A DNA stretch of 64,000 nucleotides from Hydrogenothermus sp964516095. Its GTDB lineage: Bacteria; Aquificota; Aquificia; Aquificales; Hydrogenothermaceae. Below the pieces are notes generated by a model that ran no database searches, was not told where the DNA came from, and was given only the letters and a program-made list of their open reading frames with translations. This document shows positions 34,464 through 43,668 of the stretch, one piece after another (within the stretch, counting starts at the first letter, position 1; each line of letters begins with the position of its first letter). Both the position numbers and the translations under genes were made by a program. The stretch lies in NCBI GenBank assembly GCA_964516095.1, contig CAZEYS010000001.1, forward strand, positions 14,280-78,279. Direction: 5' to 3'.

Positions 34464-34910
34464 ATGAAAATTAAAATCGATTCTTTAGAAAACCTTGAAG
34501 AGTTTGCTAAAAAATTTGTATCATGCTTAGAAGGTAATGAAGTTTTACTTTTATATGGAAACCTGGCAGCAGGAAAAACCACATTCACAAAATTTTTAGT
34601 AAAAGCATTAGAACCAAGTTTAGTTGACGAGGTCAACTCCCCTACATTTAATATAATGAATGTCTATGAAACCTCTAAATTTCCTATTTATCACATTGAC
34701 CTTTATCGAGTAAAAGAATTTGATATTACCGATATCTTGAATACAGGCCTTATAATCGTAGAGTGGGCTGATTATATAGATGATAGAGATTTGGCAGATA
34801 CCCCTGTTATACGTATAAAATTTGATATAGTTGACGAAAATAAAAGAATTATTACTATAAATTCTACTGAAAGCAAGATTACAGAATGTTTAAAATCTTT
34901 TGGATTCTAA
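34464..34910 (+). CDS. tsaE: tRNA threonylcarbamoyladenosine synthesis ATPase TsaE
   Basis: TsaE powers the TsaB-TsaD-TsaE complex making t6A37 on tRNAs that read ANN codons. The P-loop LLLYGNLAAGKTTFTKF and switch region VNSPTFNIMNVYE and VEWADYIDD are family-specific. Length 148 residues is normal. Its last 25 nt overlap the start of the TolC-like gene in another frame, so it heads a run leading into the polysaccharide genes. Confidence 0.93.
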   Translation: MKIKIDSLENLEEFAKKFVSCLEGNEVLLLYGNLAAGKTTFTKFLVKALEPSLVDEVNSPTFNIMNVYETSKFPIYHIDLYRVKEFDITDILNTGLIIVEWADYIDDRDLADTPVIRIKFDIVDENKRIITINSTESKITECLKSFGF

Positions 34911-36388
34911 TCTTACTAATTTTCAGTGTAGGTGCAACTTTTGCACAAAAGGCATACTGTATAAAATTATTTGAGGATAATAAACTACCTAATATAAAAA
35001 AAATAAAGGATATTAGTATTCGCATGGGATTTGCTACAGGAAACTATAAAATTCTTTATAAAGATAAAAGTACCTTACTTATAGGCTATTTTAAAACTTT
35101 TAATTCTGTCATCCCTGTTTATAAAAAAGTAAGAAAATACTTCTATAAAACTTATATAACTACATGTGATGTAAATGATGATAAACTTAATAAAAAGGTT
35201 CTTGCACGCTCTAAAAACTTTAAAGACTTCATTGAATTTTATAGAAAACAGCTTCTATTTTTCGAAAGGATATTAAAAAACCAAAAGAAAATACAGTTCT
35301 ACAATCCAAAATCAACCACAAACACTGCTCTACTGAATATAAGAAATAAAATATATGATGTGTTATTTACAAGACCTGACTGGCAATTGTATTTTATAGG
35401 AAATCTATTTTATAATTCACGAAAAACTCTTGGAGATGATATGTCTTATCCATATAAGTGGGGAGGTTCATTAGGTATAGAAATTCCCATTTTAGAAAAC
35501 GATTTAAAGAAAAATTCTCTAGAAAAAAGATATTACAAATTACTATCTGAGCTACAGAATTTAAGAATTTATACACCTTATGAAGATATACTATCGTTTT
35601 ACAATAAACATAACTCTATATTAGATAGTAATTTAAATGCTATACAGTATCATCATTATATCTTTTTAAGATATATACAGGAATATATGAAAAAGCTATC
35701 TAAATTCGATAAGTACTACAAAAGAACTCAAAAACTGGTACAATTAATGTCTTCTTACGAAAAGCCTTCTACAAAAGAAAATCTTGAACCGTATTTATTT
35801 AATATATGTAATGTTGATATTGATAAAATTCAACTTATCCTAAAACAGGAAAAACATAATTTGCTAACTGCAGCCAATAATATAAGTCTAAACGATTATT
35901 CAAGTTCAACTGATATAGATTTAAGGTTAAAAATTACATTTAACTATAGAAAGGGAATCCAAAATTATAGTAATGATTATGTCAAAGGAGAAGTATCGTT
36001 TAGGATTCCAACGTTCAGTAAAAGTATAAGTAATAGGCAAATAGAAAAATTGAATTTAGAACTAGAAAGAATAAAAACTTTAAATAAAAATAGACAGTTT
36101 TTAATTCAAGTGGAAGATGAAATATCAAATTTGAAACAGTACTATTTCCTATATAAGAAACACGAGTTACTTTACAAAGTCAAGCTATTTGAAGTAAAAA
36201 AAGATTATTTTCTATTGAAAATGGGAATAGGATATCCAGATTTTGAAAAAACGTTGAATCAGATAAATAGTATCTATAATGAGCTTGAGATGATGGCAAT
36301 ATATCAAGATAGACTAATTAAAAGCTTAAACAAGATATATATTTTCTTAAATAGTTTAAATAAAAAATTCCAAATACCATGTCGTTAA
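34886..36388 (+). CDS. Exported TolC/outer-membrane-factor-like protein
   Basis: Residues 1-21 form a signal peptide ending in TFAQK. Residues about 22-95 look like a small SPOR-like fold (IKLFEDNKLPNIKKIK, then GNYKILYKDKSTLLIGYF). The rest is two half-repeats, each with a long helix and a beta-strand pair (LYFIGNLFYNSRKTLGDD, GSLGIEIPIL; then LRLKITFNYRKG, VSFRIPTF), as in the TolC/OEP channel family. It is divergent from known families at sequence level. Placed directly before a PilZ-HlyD and an Alg8-like gene, it is probably the outer-membrane conduit of the exopolysaccharide system. Weak ribosome site; overlaps tsaE. Confidence 0.6.
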   Translation: MFKIFWILILLIFSVGATFAQKAYCIKLFEDNKLPNIKKIKDISIRMGFATGNYKILYKDKSTLLIGYFKTFNSVIPVYKKVRKYFYKTYITTCDVNDDKLNKKVLARSKNFKDFIEFYRKQLLFFERILKNQKKIQFYNPKSTTNTALLNIRNKIYDVLFTRPDWQLYFIGNLFYNSRKTLGDDMSYPYKWGGSLGIEIPILENDLKKNSLEKRYYKLLSELQNLRIYTPYEDILSFYNKHNSILDSNLNAIQYHHYIFLRYIQEYMKKLSKFDKYYKRTQKLVQLMSSYEKPSTKENLEPYLFNICNVDIDKIQLILKQEKHNLLTAANNISLNDYSSSTDIDLRLKITFNYRKGIQNYSNDYVKGEVSFRIPTFSKSISNRQIEKLNLELERIKTLNKNRQFLIQVEDEISNLKQYYFLYKKHELLYKVKLFEVKKDYFLLKMGIGYPDFEKTLNQINSIYNELEMMAIYQDRLIKSLNKIYIFLNSLNKKFQIPCR

Positions 36389-36394
36389 TGAACC

Positions 36395-37912
36395 ATGGAT
36401 ATTGAAAGAAATTATGCAAGGAAATCTTATAGGTTAAAAATCCCAGCCAAAATAATAATAAATGGGAATGAATACCAAGTTGTAGATTGGTCTTTTTTAG
36501 GATTTAGAATAAAAAAAGATGGTCTGGATATAAAGAAGGGAGAAAAGATTGATGTTGAATTTGAACTTCCATTTGCCGGTTTTGAAGTAAAATTTAAAGC
36601 CAAAGCTATATGTAGATGGTGTAACCAAGAAGAAGCTGGATTTGAGTTTATCAATCTGCCTGATGAGACAAAACTCCTAATGAGACAGTATGTAGAAGCA
36701 TATATAGAAGGTAGATTAACTTCTTCAAATAATGAATTCTTAACTTTAGCCGAAGGAATTGAACTACCTGTTGAGACTGAACCTACTTTAAGCAAGAAAG
36801 AAAAAGATTTATTAGATAAGAAACTCATACGCAATACTATTTTAATAATTATAGCCTTTATAATATTAGGAATTATAGGTTTTATCTTCTATAAGAATTT
36901 ACCTGTTGTTTATAGTGTAGAAGCTTTTATTAGTGGTACTACCATAAATATAGTATCTCCAGAAAATGGGACTATAGAACAGATACCTGTCCATGCAGGA
37001 GATATGGTTTCAAAAGGAGATGTTTTATTTAAAATACGAAATAAAGAAATGTATTTAGAATACGAAGGATTACAAAAATCTCTCTCCTTAAAAGAAGAAG
37101 CATTGAGCAAGCTTAAAGATCAATTTTCAAAAATCAGTGTGTCTAATACGAAAAACAATGATATGGAACTAAAGTTAATTAATAAGCAGATAGCAATACT
37201 CACTAATACGTTGAATAAGAAATTAAAGGAACTTGAACTCTTGAAAAAAGCTTATGATTTATATTTAATAAAAAAAGAGTATATAGAAAAATTGGAAAAT
37301 GAAATAAATAACTTAAAAATCCAAATACTTCAGCTAAAAAAAGAAAAATCTCAGCTTGAAAATGACAAAAAATCAAAACTATTACAATATCAACTACGTA
37401 CAAATCTGCTTTATAAAATTGCTTCTTTAAAAAGTGAAATTAGAGAAATTAAAAATAAGTTAGATATCCTCAGACATAATTTAGAGAAATTAACTGTTAT
37501 TTCCGATGGAAATGGATATATTTTTTCTGTGTATAAAAAACAAGGAGAAACTGTAAAAAAATATGAGCCAGTTCTAGTATTTAGTAACACTAAAGAAAAC
37601 CCATACGTAATAGCAAGATTAAAATTAAAAGATGCAGAAAAAGTCAAAATAGGAGATAAGGCCGAAGTATTTATTCCATCATTAAAAAAAGTATACTATG
37701 GAAAAGTTGTTGCTATAGGAAAGCAGTCCTTAGCTTCTGAAAGTGTTGTAAGTGAAACAGAAAGTTATGCTTTAAATGATGTTCCTGTAAAAATAAAAAT
37801 AGAGAATGCTGACAAAAACTTATATGCCGGTCTATATGCTGAAGTAAAAATTAAAACTCAAAGCAGATACGTATTCATACTGGATTTTATATCCAAGTTA
37901 TTAGGACATTAA
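36395..37912 (+). CDS. PilZ-HlyD membrane-fusion protein, Alg44-like
   Basis: Residues 1-110 are a PilZ domain with both c-di-GMP motifs: RxxxR (RNYARKSYR, R5-R13) and D-x-S-x-x-G (DWSFLGF, 31-37). Residues 147-170 are one membrane helix. The periplasmic part has a beta-barrel/lipoyl-like half (VSPENGTIEQIPVHAGDMV), a coiled coil of about 160 residues and a second barrel half (ISDGNGYIFSVYKKQGETV). This is exactly the Alg44 layout: c-di-GMP receptor joined to a HlyD-type adaptor, which activates alginate polymerisation. The gene ends flush with the next start codon. Confidence 0.8.
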   Translation: MDIERNYARKSYRLKIPAKIIINGNEYQVVDWSFLGFRIKKDGLDIKKGEKIDVEFELPFAGFEVKFKAKAICRWCNQEEAGFEFINLPDETKLLMRQYVEAYIEGRLTSSNNEFLTLAEGIELPVETEPTLSKKEKDLLDKKLIRNTILIIIAFIILGIIGFIFYKNLPVVYSVEAFISGTTINIVSPENGTIEQIPVHAGDMVSKGDVLFKIRNKEMYLEYEGLQKSLSLKEEALSKLKDQFSKISVSNTKNNDMELKLINKQIAILTNTLNKKLKELELLKKAYDLYLIKKEYIEKLENEINNLKIQILQLKKEKSQLENDKKSKLLQYQLRTNLLYKIASLKSEIREIKNKLDILRHNLEKLTVISDGNGYIFSVYKKQGETVKKYEPVLVFSNTKENPYVIARLKLKDAEKVKIGDKAEVFIPSLKKVYYGKVVAIGKQSLASESVVSETESYALNDVPVKIKIENADKNLYAGLYAEVKIKTQSRYVFILDFISKLLGH

Positions 37913-40600
37913 ATGATGCATACACCTTTAGATCAACTCAGAAAATACGAGACAAGATATGAGATGCCTATAAATATCATCCAAAGTATTAAATTCTTTA
38001 CATTTTGGACATTTATTATGATATTGATACTTTATTCTATCCCTGATGTTGCATGGGAGCTTAGGATGAATGGCTTTTTTGCCATAGCTATTATAGGGAT
38101 ATGGAGATATTCATGGTTTTTAATAAATGTTTTTCAAGGTCTTATATATGAGAAGATAGTTTTCAAAAAATATAAGGAAGAGTTAAGGAAAATACCTTTA
38201 CAAAAAAAGTTTCCTAAAAGAGTGTATTTTATAATACCTTCATATCATGAAGATAAAAGAATTACCAAAAACGTATTTAAATTTTTGATAGAAGAATGTT
38301 ATAAAATTCCATCCCAGATCTATTTTTTTATATCTGTAGGTTCACAAGAAGAAGTAGATTACATAAAAATGCTAATAAGCATATTTGATTTACAAAAAAA
38401 AGTAAAAGTAAAATTTTTATTCCAAAGCCAAGGAAAAAGAGTAGCTTTATACCATGCTCTAAAAGCAGTTGCCAGAGAATTTTATAAACCTTTGTCTTTT
38501 CATAGAGATTACAAAAACGACGTACTTGTATTGATGGACGGAGATACAGTTGTTGGAAAAAATATACTTTTAAAAACTTTACCCTTTTTTATCTGGAATA
38601 CCAATTTAGGTGCACTAACAACAGATGAAGAAATTTACTACTTTGGGAATAACAAATTAATTGGCGTGTGGTATAAATTAAAATTTGCACGAAGACATAT
38701 AATGATGAAATCTCATAGTTTACATAAAAAAGTGTTAACGTTAACAGGTAGATTTTCAGCCTTTAGAGCCCATATAATGTTAAATGAAGAATTTATCAAT
38801 CTCATAGCAAAAGATCATATTGATCACTGGTTGTTTGGAAAATTTAGATTTTTAATGGGGGATGACAAAACTACATGGTTTTATTTGTTAAAAAACGGAT
38901 GGGATATGCTTTATATTCCAGATGTATTAATATTTTCTGTGGAAAATAGGGAAGGCTCTTTCTTCAAAGTAACAACATCCCTAATGTTTAGATGGTATGG
39001 AAATATGCTTAGAAACAACTGGAGGGCTATCAAATTGGGGCCAAAAAGAATAGGTAGCTTTTTTATATGGTATGCAATTATAGACCAAAGAATATCTATG
39101 TGGACATCTCTCATCGGACCCACAGCCATAACGTTAATGTCTTTATTTATATCACCTTTTTACTGGTTGTTTTACACCGCATGGGTAATATTTACAAGAC
39201 AACTTCAAATTGCAGTATTGATCAGAGAAAGACTTTCGCTTGAAATAATAACACTACCCCTCCTGTTATACGATCAATGGTTTGGTTCTATTGTAAAGAT
39301 ATACACTTCAGCAAATCTTGCAAAACAAAAATGGTCTAAAGCTAAATCTCAAACTGTTAATATAAGTATAGACACATATCCACTTTTAAGAAAAAGCTTG
39401 CCCTACGTTTTATTAATTTTGCTATTTATTTTATTTATATTTTTTATAGGAGTTTATGTAAAAATATTTAAATTTCCAGATATTAGGTTTGAAATATTTA
39501 AACAGGCATATGCTGAGGAGCCTTTACTTATTCCTAATGATGGTTTAGATGATTCTAAAAGTTTACAGATACTTGTAAATAGTAAAAATTTTATTAAATT
39601 GCCCCCAGGAATTTTGGATTTTTATCATCCTGTAGTTATAAATCGGAATAATGTTCATATTGTAGGAAATAATACAATTATACATTCTCATATCAAAACT
39701 CCAGGAAAAGCCGTTTTCGTAATAGAAGGTAAAGGAATTAAGAGAACAATAGGATACGTTCCTAAAACTATCAAAGAAGGTACTAACTTTATTCCTATTG
39801 AATATACAAAACAACCTTCAGATGAGACTAAATTCATATGGGTTGGAAGCCCAAATACAGATGAATTTTTAAAAAAAATAAAAGCAAAAATATGGAAAAG
39901 AAAGTATCCCTATATAAGGCAAAGAATATTCAGAATATTTAAGATAACCAATAATGGAATTAAAACTACTGATCAGGTAGATTTTCCTATAGACAAAAAC
40001 TCTGCAGTAAAAGAAATCTCTTTAGTTAAAGATGTGATTATAAGTAATTTAGTTATTAAACAAATTATTCCGAATGCTGATCCTAACAAAGTAAAATTCG
40101 TATACAAAAATCTTTACCCAGGCTATAGAGTTGATGCTATTAAAATATATTGGGGGGCTAATATTAAACTGTATAACATAGATATATATATGGCAGGAAG
40201 ACATCCTATAAATATGGAAAATTCTTATGGAATTTCAATAAGGAATACAAAAATCATAGGCGCATGGAATAAAGGAAAAAAAGGAAATGGGTATGTAAGG
40301 TTTTCCAAGACTTATAATTCTATACTAGAAAACTGCATTATTAAGGATATAAGGCATATGACTTTCCAATGGTCATCTTCTAAAAACATGGTAAAAAACT
40401 GCAAGATATACGTAGATATAAATTTTCATGGAGGATTCGACAGATACAACACAGTTAAAAACTGCTTTATATCGATACCACCTTATCACAAATGGAATCC
40501 AATACAAAAAACACCTTTAGATGCTAGATGGGCACCTCCAGATGGATGGGGGAATAAGATTTTAGATTGTATTATTAATATAGGTGGGGCTAAAGATTAG
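37913..40600 (+). CDS. Alg8-like family-2 glycosyltransferase fused to a periplasmic beta-helix domain
   Basis: Residues 25-45 and 55-75 are membrane helices, 100-370 a GT2 domain very like alginate synthase Alg8: DVLVLMDGDTVVGKN (D209/D211), GALTTDEEIYYFG, RHIMMKSHSLHKKVLTLTGR, GDDKTTWFYLLKNGW and RWYGNMLRNN. Further helices lie at about 395-450, and a last one at 496-517 leads to the periplasm. Residues 540-895 look like a right-handed parallel beta-helix (repeated NN/NG turns, GISIRNTKIIG, NCIIKDIRHM, VKNCKIYV), as in polysaccharide lyases and C5-epimerases. Known Alg8 proteins lack such a domain. The polymer is not identifiable. Confidence 0.75.
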   Translation: MMHTPLDQLRKYETRYEMPINIIQSIKFFTFWTFIMILILYSIPDVAWELRMNGFFAIAIIGIWRYSWFLINVFQGLIYEKIVFKKYKEELRKIPLQKKFPKRVYFIIPSYHEDKRITKNVFKFLIEECYKIPSQIYFFISVGSQEEVDYIKMLISIFDLQKKVKVKFLFQSQGKRVALYHALKAVAREFYKPLSFHRDYKNDVLVLMDGDTVVGKNILLKTLPFFIWNTNLGALTTDEEIYYFGNNKLIGVWYKLKFARRHIMMKSHSLHKKVLTLTGRFSAFRAHIMLNEEFINLIAKDHIDHWLFGKFRFLMGDDKTTWFYLLKNGWDMLYIPDVLIFSVENREGSFFKVTTSLMFRWYGNMLRNNWRAIKLGPKRIGSFFIWYAIIDQRISMWTSLIGPTAITLMSLFISPFYWLFYTAWVIFTRQLQIAVLIRERLSLEIITLPLLLYDQWFGSIVKIYTSANLAKQKWSKAKSQTVNISIDTYPLLRKSLPYVLLILLFILFIFFIGVYVKIFKFPDIRFEIFKQAYAEEPLLIPNDGLDDSKSLQILVNSKNFIKLPPGILDFYHPVVINRNNVHIVGNNTIIHSHIKTPGKAVFVIEGKGIKRTIGYVPKTIKEGTNFIPIEYTKQPSDETKFIWVGSPNTDEFLKKIKAKIWKRKYPYIRQRIFRIFKITNNGIKTTDQVDFPIDKNSAVKEISLVKDVIISNLVIKQIIPNADPNKVKFVYKNLYPGYRVDAIKIYWGANIKLYNIDIYMAGRHPINMENSYGISIRNTKIIGAWNKGKKGNGYVRFSKTYNSILENCIIKDIRHMTFQWSSSKNMVKNCKIYVDINFHGGFDRYNTVKNCFISIPPYHKWNPIQKTPLDARWAPPDGWGNKILDCIINIGGAKD

Positions 40601-40604
40601 CCCC
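40586..40604. terminator. Strong hairpin over the stop of the Alg8-like gene
   Basis: GGGGCTAA-AGA-TTAGCCCC, an 8-bp perfect stem spanning the TAG stop (40598-40600), at the convergent junction with khpA. No U-tract follows on either strand, so termination would be Rho-assisted or the hairpin protects the 3' end. Confidence 0.4.
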
Positions 40605-40614
40605 GAAAAAGATG

Positions 40615-40854
40615 TTATTCTAATATTTCAAGAACAGCTCTTTTGTTTTGCTTTCTTGCCAGTGCTGCTAATAATGTTCTTATTGCTCTGGCAGTTCTTC
40701 CCTGTCTACCAATAACCTTTCCAAGGTCTTCAGGTGCAACTTTTAATTCTATAACAGTAGTTTTTTCTCCTTCAATCTCTCTTACTTCGACTTTCTCAGG
40801 GTGATCAACGAGAGATTTTGCTACAAACTCTACGAATTCTTGAAGTTTGCTCAT
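40615..40854 (-). CDS. khpA: KH-domain RNA-binding protein KhpA
   Basis: A 79-residue KH domain with the GKVIGRQGRTARAIRTLL motif (GxxG loop). KhpA proteins are RNA chaperones working in RNA metabolism and division in bacteria. The start ATG at 40854 has ideal spacing to AAGGAGG (nine nt), whereas the ATG at 40860 is too close. It is last in ffh-rpsP-khpA, a very widespread gene order. Confidence 0.93.
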   Translation of the reverse strand: MSKLQEFVEFVAKSLVDHPEKVEVREIEGEKTTVIELKVAPEDLGKVIGRQGRTARAIRTLLAALARKQNKRAVLEILE

Positions 40855-40868
40855 GGTCATCTACCTCC

Positions 40869-41126
40869 TTATTTTCCTCTTGGGATTTCGATTTCTTCTA
40901 ATCCAAATGCTTTTAGAATTTTTGCAGCTCTTTCAGTTGGTTGGGCTCCTTTTTCAAGCCATACCTTAGCTTTCTCTATGTTTATGTTTCCAGTTTTTAA
41001 TATAGGGTCATAAGTACCTATATATTCAATATAGTCTGACTCTCTGGGTTTTCTACTATCTACAACAACCATTTTGTAAACTGGATGTTTTTTCCTTCCG
41101 TATCTTGCAAGTCTAATTTTAACCAA
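40869..41126 (-). CDS. rpsP: 30S ribosomal protein S16
   Basis: The 85-residue basic protein has the family opening MVKIRLARYGRKKHPVYKMVV and the RESDYIEYIGTYDP segment. It is needed for 30S platform assembly. Start is a TTG with GGAGG nine nt upstream. Gene order ffh-rpsP-khpA is the standard one. Confidence 0.97.
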   Translation of the reverse strand: MVKIRLARYGRKKHPVYKMVVVDSRKPRESDYIEYIGTYDPILKTGNINIEKAKVWLEKGAQPTERAAKILKAFGLEEIEIPRGK

Positions 41127-41146
41127 TACCTGCTACCTCCTTGATT

Positions 41147-42466
41147 TTAAAATGGTAAATTAAACGGAAGTTTCATTTTACCAGATTTTTTTATTTTTTT
41201 CATCATTTTTTTCATCTCTTTATACTGCTTTAATAATTTATTTACATCCATTATAGTTGTACCGCTTCCCCGGGCTATTCTCTTTTTTCTACTTCCATTT
41301 ATTATGTGTGGGTTTCTTCTTTCCTCTGGAGTCATTGAATTTATTATAGCTTCAATTTTTACAAATTGTTTATTATCAACTTTTAGATCTTTTATTTTAC
41401 TCCCTATACCAGGTATCATCTTTAATATATTTTCTAATGGGCCTAAATTTTTTATCATTTGAAGTTGTTCTTTCAAATCTTCTAAAGTAAACTCTGCATT
41501 CATTACTCTTTCGGCCATTTTCTGGGCTTTGTCTTCATCAATGGCATTTTGCATTTTCTCTATTAAAGTTTGAATATCTCCAAGCCCAAGTATTCTTTGA
41601 GCTATTCTATCTGGATAAAATGGTTCAAAATCTGAAATTTTTTCACCAACACCAACAAATTTTATTGGAACTCCAAGAACCTGTCTAACTGATAAAGCGA
41701 TACCTCCTTTAGCATCTCCATCTACTTTAGTCAAAATTACACCTGTTAAACCTAATCTTCGATGGAATTCTTCGGCTGTATTAATTGCATCCTGACCTTG
41801 CATAGCATCTGCGACGTACAGAATTTCATGAGGATGTACTCTGTTTTTTATTTCAACCAGTTCTTCCATTAATTCTTCATCTATATGAAGACGGCCAGCT
41901 GTATCTAAAATTAAATATGAAAGTCCAGCATTTCTAGCTTTTTCTATAATCTTTTCTGTAAGTTTTATAGCATCTTTTTCTTCTTCATCTACAAAACACG
42001 GAACTTTAATACTTTCAGCAAGAATACACAGTTGCTTTGCTGCAGCGGGTCTTCTAACATCTGTTGAGGCAACTCCTACTGTATATCCTTTTGATTTTAA
42101 GTAATTTGCAAGTTTTCCAGCAGTAGTAGTTTTACCAGTACCCTGTAGACCTACAAGCATAATGATTGTAGGAGGTTTTTCTGCTTTTTTAAGGCCTTCT
42201 GCTTCCCCAAGGATATTTAAAACTTCGTCGTATATCAGCTTTATTACAGTTTCTCCAGCATTTAAACCTTTGATTACTTCTTGTCCAATGAGCTTTTGTT
42301 TTATATCTGATATAAATTTTTGGACTACTTCAACATTAACATCTGCCTCTAAAAGTGCTTTCCTTATATCTTTTAGGGCTTCATCGATGGTCTTTTCATC
42401 TAACTTTTTTGCTCTTTTTAACTTTTCTACAACATTGGAGAACTTTTCTGTCAGAAGTTCAAACAA
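41147..42466 (-). CDS. ffh: Signal recognition particle GTPase Ffh
   Basis: Ffh binds signal peptides and 4.5S RNA to target membrane proteins. The NG domain has the P-loop GLQGTGKTTTAGKLA, STDVRRPAA, DTAGRLHIDE and TKVDGDAKGG motifs. The C-terminal M domain ends with the conserved GSGTTIMDVNKLLKQYKEM RNA-binding segment and a short Met/Lys-rich tail. Start is a TTG with GAGGT upstream; 439 residues is normal. No 4.5S RNA gene was recognised in the window. Confidence 0.96.
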   Translation of the reverse strand: MFELLTEKFSNVVEKLKRAKKLDEKTIDEALKDIRKALLEADVNVEVVQKFISDIKQKLIGQEVIKGLNAGETVIKLIYDEVLNILGEAEGLKKAEKPPTIIMLVGLQGTGKTTTAGKLANYLKSKGYTVGVASTDVRRPAAAKQLCILAESIKVPCFVDEEEKDAIKLTEKIIEKARNAGLSYLILDTAGRLHIDEELMEELVEIKNRVHPHEILYVADAMQGQDAINTAEEFHRRLGLTGVILTKVDGDAKGGIALSVRQVLGVPIKFVGVGEKISDFEPFYPDRIAQRILGLGDIQTLIEKMQNAIDEDKAQKMAERVMNAEFTLEDLKEQLQMIKNLGPLENILKMIPGIGSKIKDLKVDNKQFVKIEAIINSMTPEERRNPHIINGSRKKRIARGSGTTIMDVNKLLKQYKEMKKMMKKIKKSGKMKLPFNLPF

Positions 42467-42580
42467 TTTTTATACCTCGATTTTTCTTTATTTTTATTTT
42501 ATATTTTATCATAGGCTATAAAAGTTCAATTTCAACTGATACTGAGTTAACATGATTTTTCTCATTTAACTTTTTAGTTC

Positions 42581-42597
42581 AATAATCGATAATTATT
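42581..42597. promoter_or_regulatory. AT-rich inverted repeat upstream of ahpC, Fur/PerR-box-like
   Basis: AATAAT-CGATA-ATTATT lies 32-48 bp upstream of the peroxiredoxin ATG. The overlapping string CGATAATTATTCCTA agrees with most positions of a Fur-family 7-1-7 box, though AT content makes chance matches likely. Confidence 0.3.
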
Positions 42598-42628
42598 CCT
42601 AATAAAACATACGAAGGAGGTATCAAAA

Positions 42629-43231
42629 ATGTCAGAAGTAATCTTAGTTGGTCAAGAAGTACCTGAGTTTGAACTTGAAACTTACGAACCAGAAACAGGA
42701 AAATTTGGAACATTTTCATTAAAGAAAGCCAAAGAAGAAGGAAAATGGACTATTCTTTTCTTTTACCCAGCTGACTTTACATTTGTTTGTCCAACTGAAC
42801 TTGCAGATTTAGCAGAAGTTTATCCAAAATTAAAAGAATTAGGAGCTGAAGTTGTTTCTGTTTCTACAGATACTAAATTCGTACATCTTGCATGGCACAG
42901 AGATGAAAAATTATTACAAAATGTAAAATATCCAATGGGTGCAGACCCAACTGGTAAAGTTTCAAGAATGTTTGGAGTATACGACGAAAACACAGGTCTT
43001 GCTTTAAGAGGAACATTCATAATTTCCCCAGAAGGAAAATTAGTTGGTTCTGAAGTAAACTTCTACAACGTTGGAAGAAATGCTGATGAACTTGTTAGAA
43101 AAATGGAAGCTAATGCTTATTTAATTGGACATCCAGAAGAAGCGTGCCCAGCAAAATGGGAACCTGGAAAGAAAACTTTAAAACCTTCTGAAGAGTTAGT
43201 TGGTAGAGTTTACGAAGCATTAAATGAATAA
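42629..43231 (+). CDS. ahpC: Typical 2-Cys peroxiredoxin (AhpC/Prx)
   Basis: It reduces hydrogen peroxide and organic peroxides. The peroxidatic Cys54 is in YPADFTFVCPTELAD, and the resolving Cys is near the C terminus in EEACPAKWEPG. The ribosome site AAGGAGG is ideal and codon use is biased, consistent with high expression. No AhpF/thioredoxin reductase gene is adjacent. A terminator follows directly, so the gene is probably monocistronic. Confidence 0.97.
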   Translation: MSEVILVGQEVPEFELETYEPETGKFGTFSLKKAKEEGKWTILFFYPADFTFVCPTELADLAEVYPKLKELGAEVVSVSTDTKFVHLAWHRDEKLLQNVKYPMGADPTGKVSRMFGVYDENTGLALRGTFIISPEGKLVGSEVNFYNVGRNADELVRKMEANAYLIGHPEEACPAKWEPGKKTLKPSEELVGRVYEALNE

Positions 43232-43239
43232 TTTAAGAT

Positions 43240-43257
43240 GGGAGCGTTTTTGCTCCC
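43240..43257 (+). terminator. Rho-independent terminator of ahpC
   Basis: GGGAGC (43240-43245) - GTTTTT - GCTCCC (43252-43257), followed by a short T/A stretch, nine bases after the ahpC stop. Confidence 0.7.
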
Positions 43258-43272
43258 TTAAATGGTATTAAT

Positions 43273-43599
43273 ATGGCTATATATAAACTCAAGAGATTTA
43301 TCCCACAGGAAATAGAAATACAGATAACTGATAAACAGTTAATACAGATGTTTCCTATCGAACTTCATGAACATCCGTTTATGGGGGAAATTAGTCGCCA
43401 ATGGATAGCTCAAGACAAAACGTATAGCGTAGAAAAAGCTAATGAAGATGAGGTTATAGATTTATCTAAGGATACAAAACACATACAAATGAAACAGGAA
43501 GTTATGGAAAAGATTTTAAAAGAACTTGATAATTTTAAAATAGTCCTCTTTTACGAGGACAAAGAAGATATTTATGAAGTAACCAAGCTTTCAGACTAA
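43273..43599 (+). CDS. Small soluble protein of unknown function
   Basis: 108 residues, charged, no recognised motif. It has a beta-rich N-terminal half (YKLKRFIPQEIEIQITDKQL) and a helical, acidic C-terminal half. Ribosome sequence is weak. It sits between the ahpC terminator and a candidate small RNA. Confidence 0.55.
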   Translation: MAIYKLKRFIPQEIEIQITDKQLIQMFPIELHEHPFMGEISRQWIAQDKTYSVEKANEDEVIDLSKDTKHIQMKQEVMEKILKELDNFKIVLFYEDKEDIYEVTKLSD

Positions 43600-43634
43600 T
43601 CTTTAAAGCAATTTCTTTAAACATATTAAAAATT

Positions 43635-43662
43635 TTGAAATATTCAAAAATTGTTATATAAT
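43635..43662 (+). promoter_or_regulatory. Promoter of the candidate small RNA
   Basis: TTGAAA (43635-43640), 16-bp spacer, TATAAT (43657-43662, perfect -10). A start near 43669 is expected. Confidence 0.55.
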
Positions 43663-43668
43663 AATTTA

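Noticed and set aside
36427..36834. Minus-strand ORF of 135 residues in the PilZ-HlyD gene
   Set aside because: It is antisense to the well-supported PilZ domain with no domain of its own.
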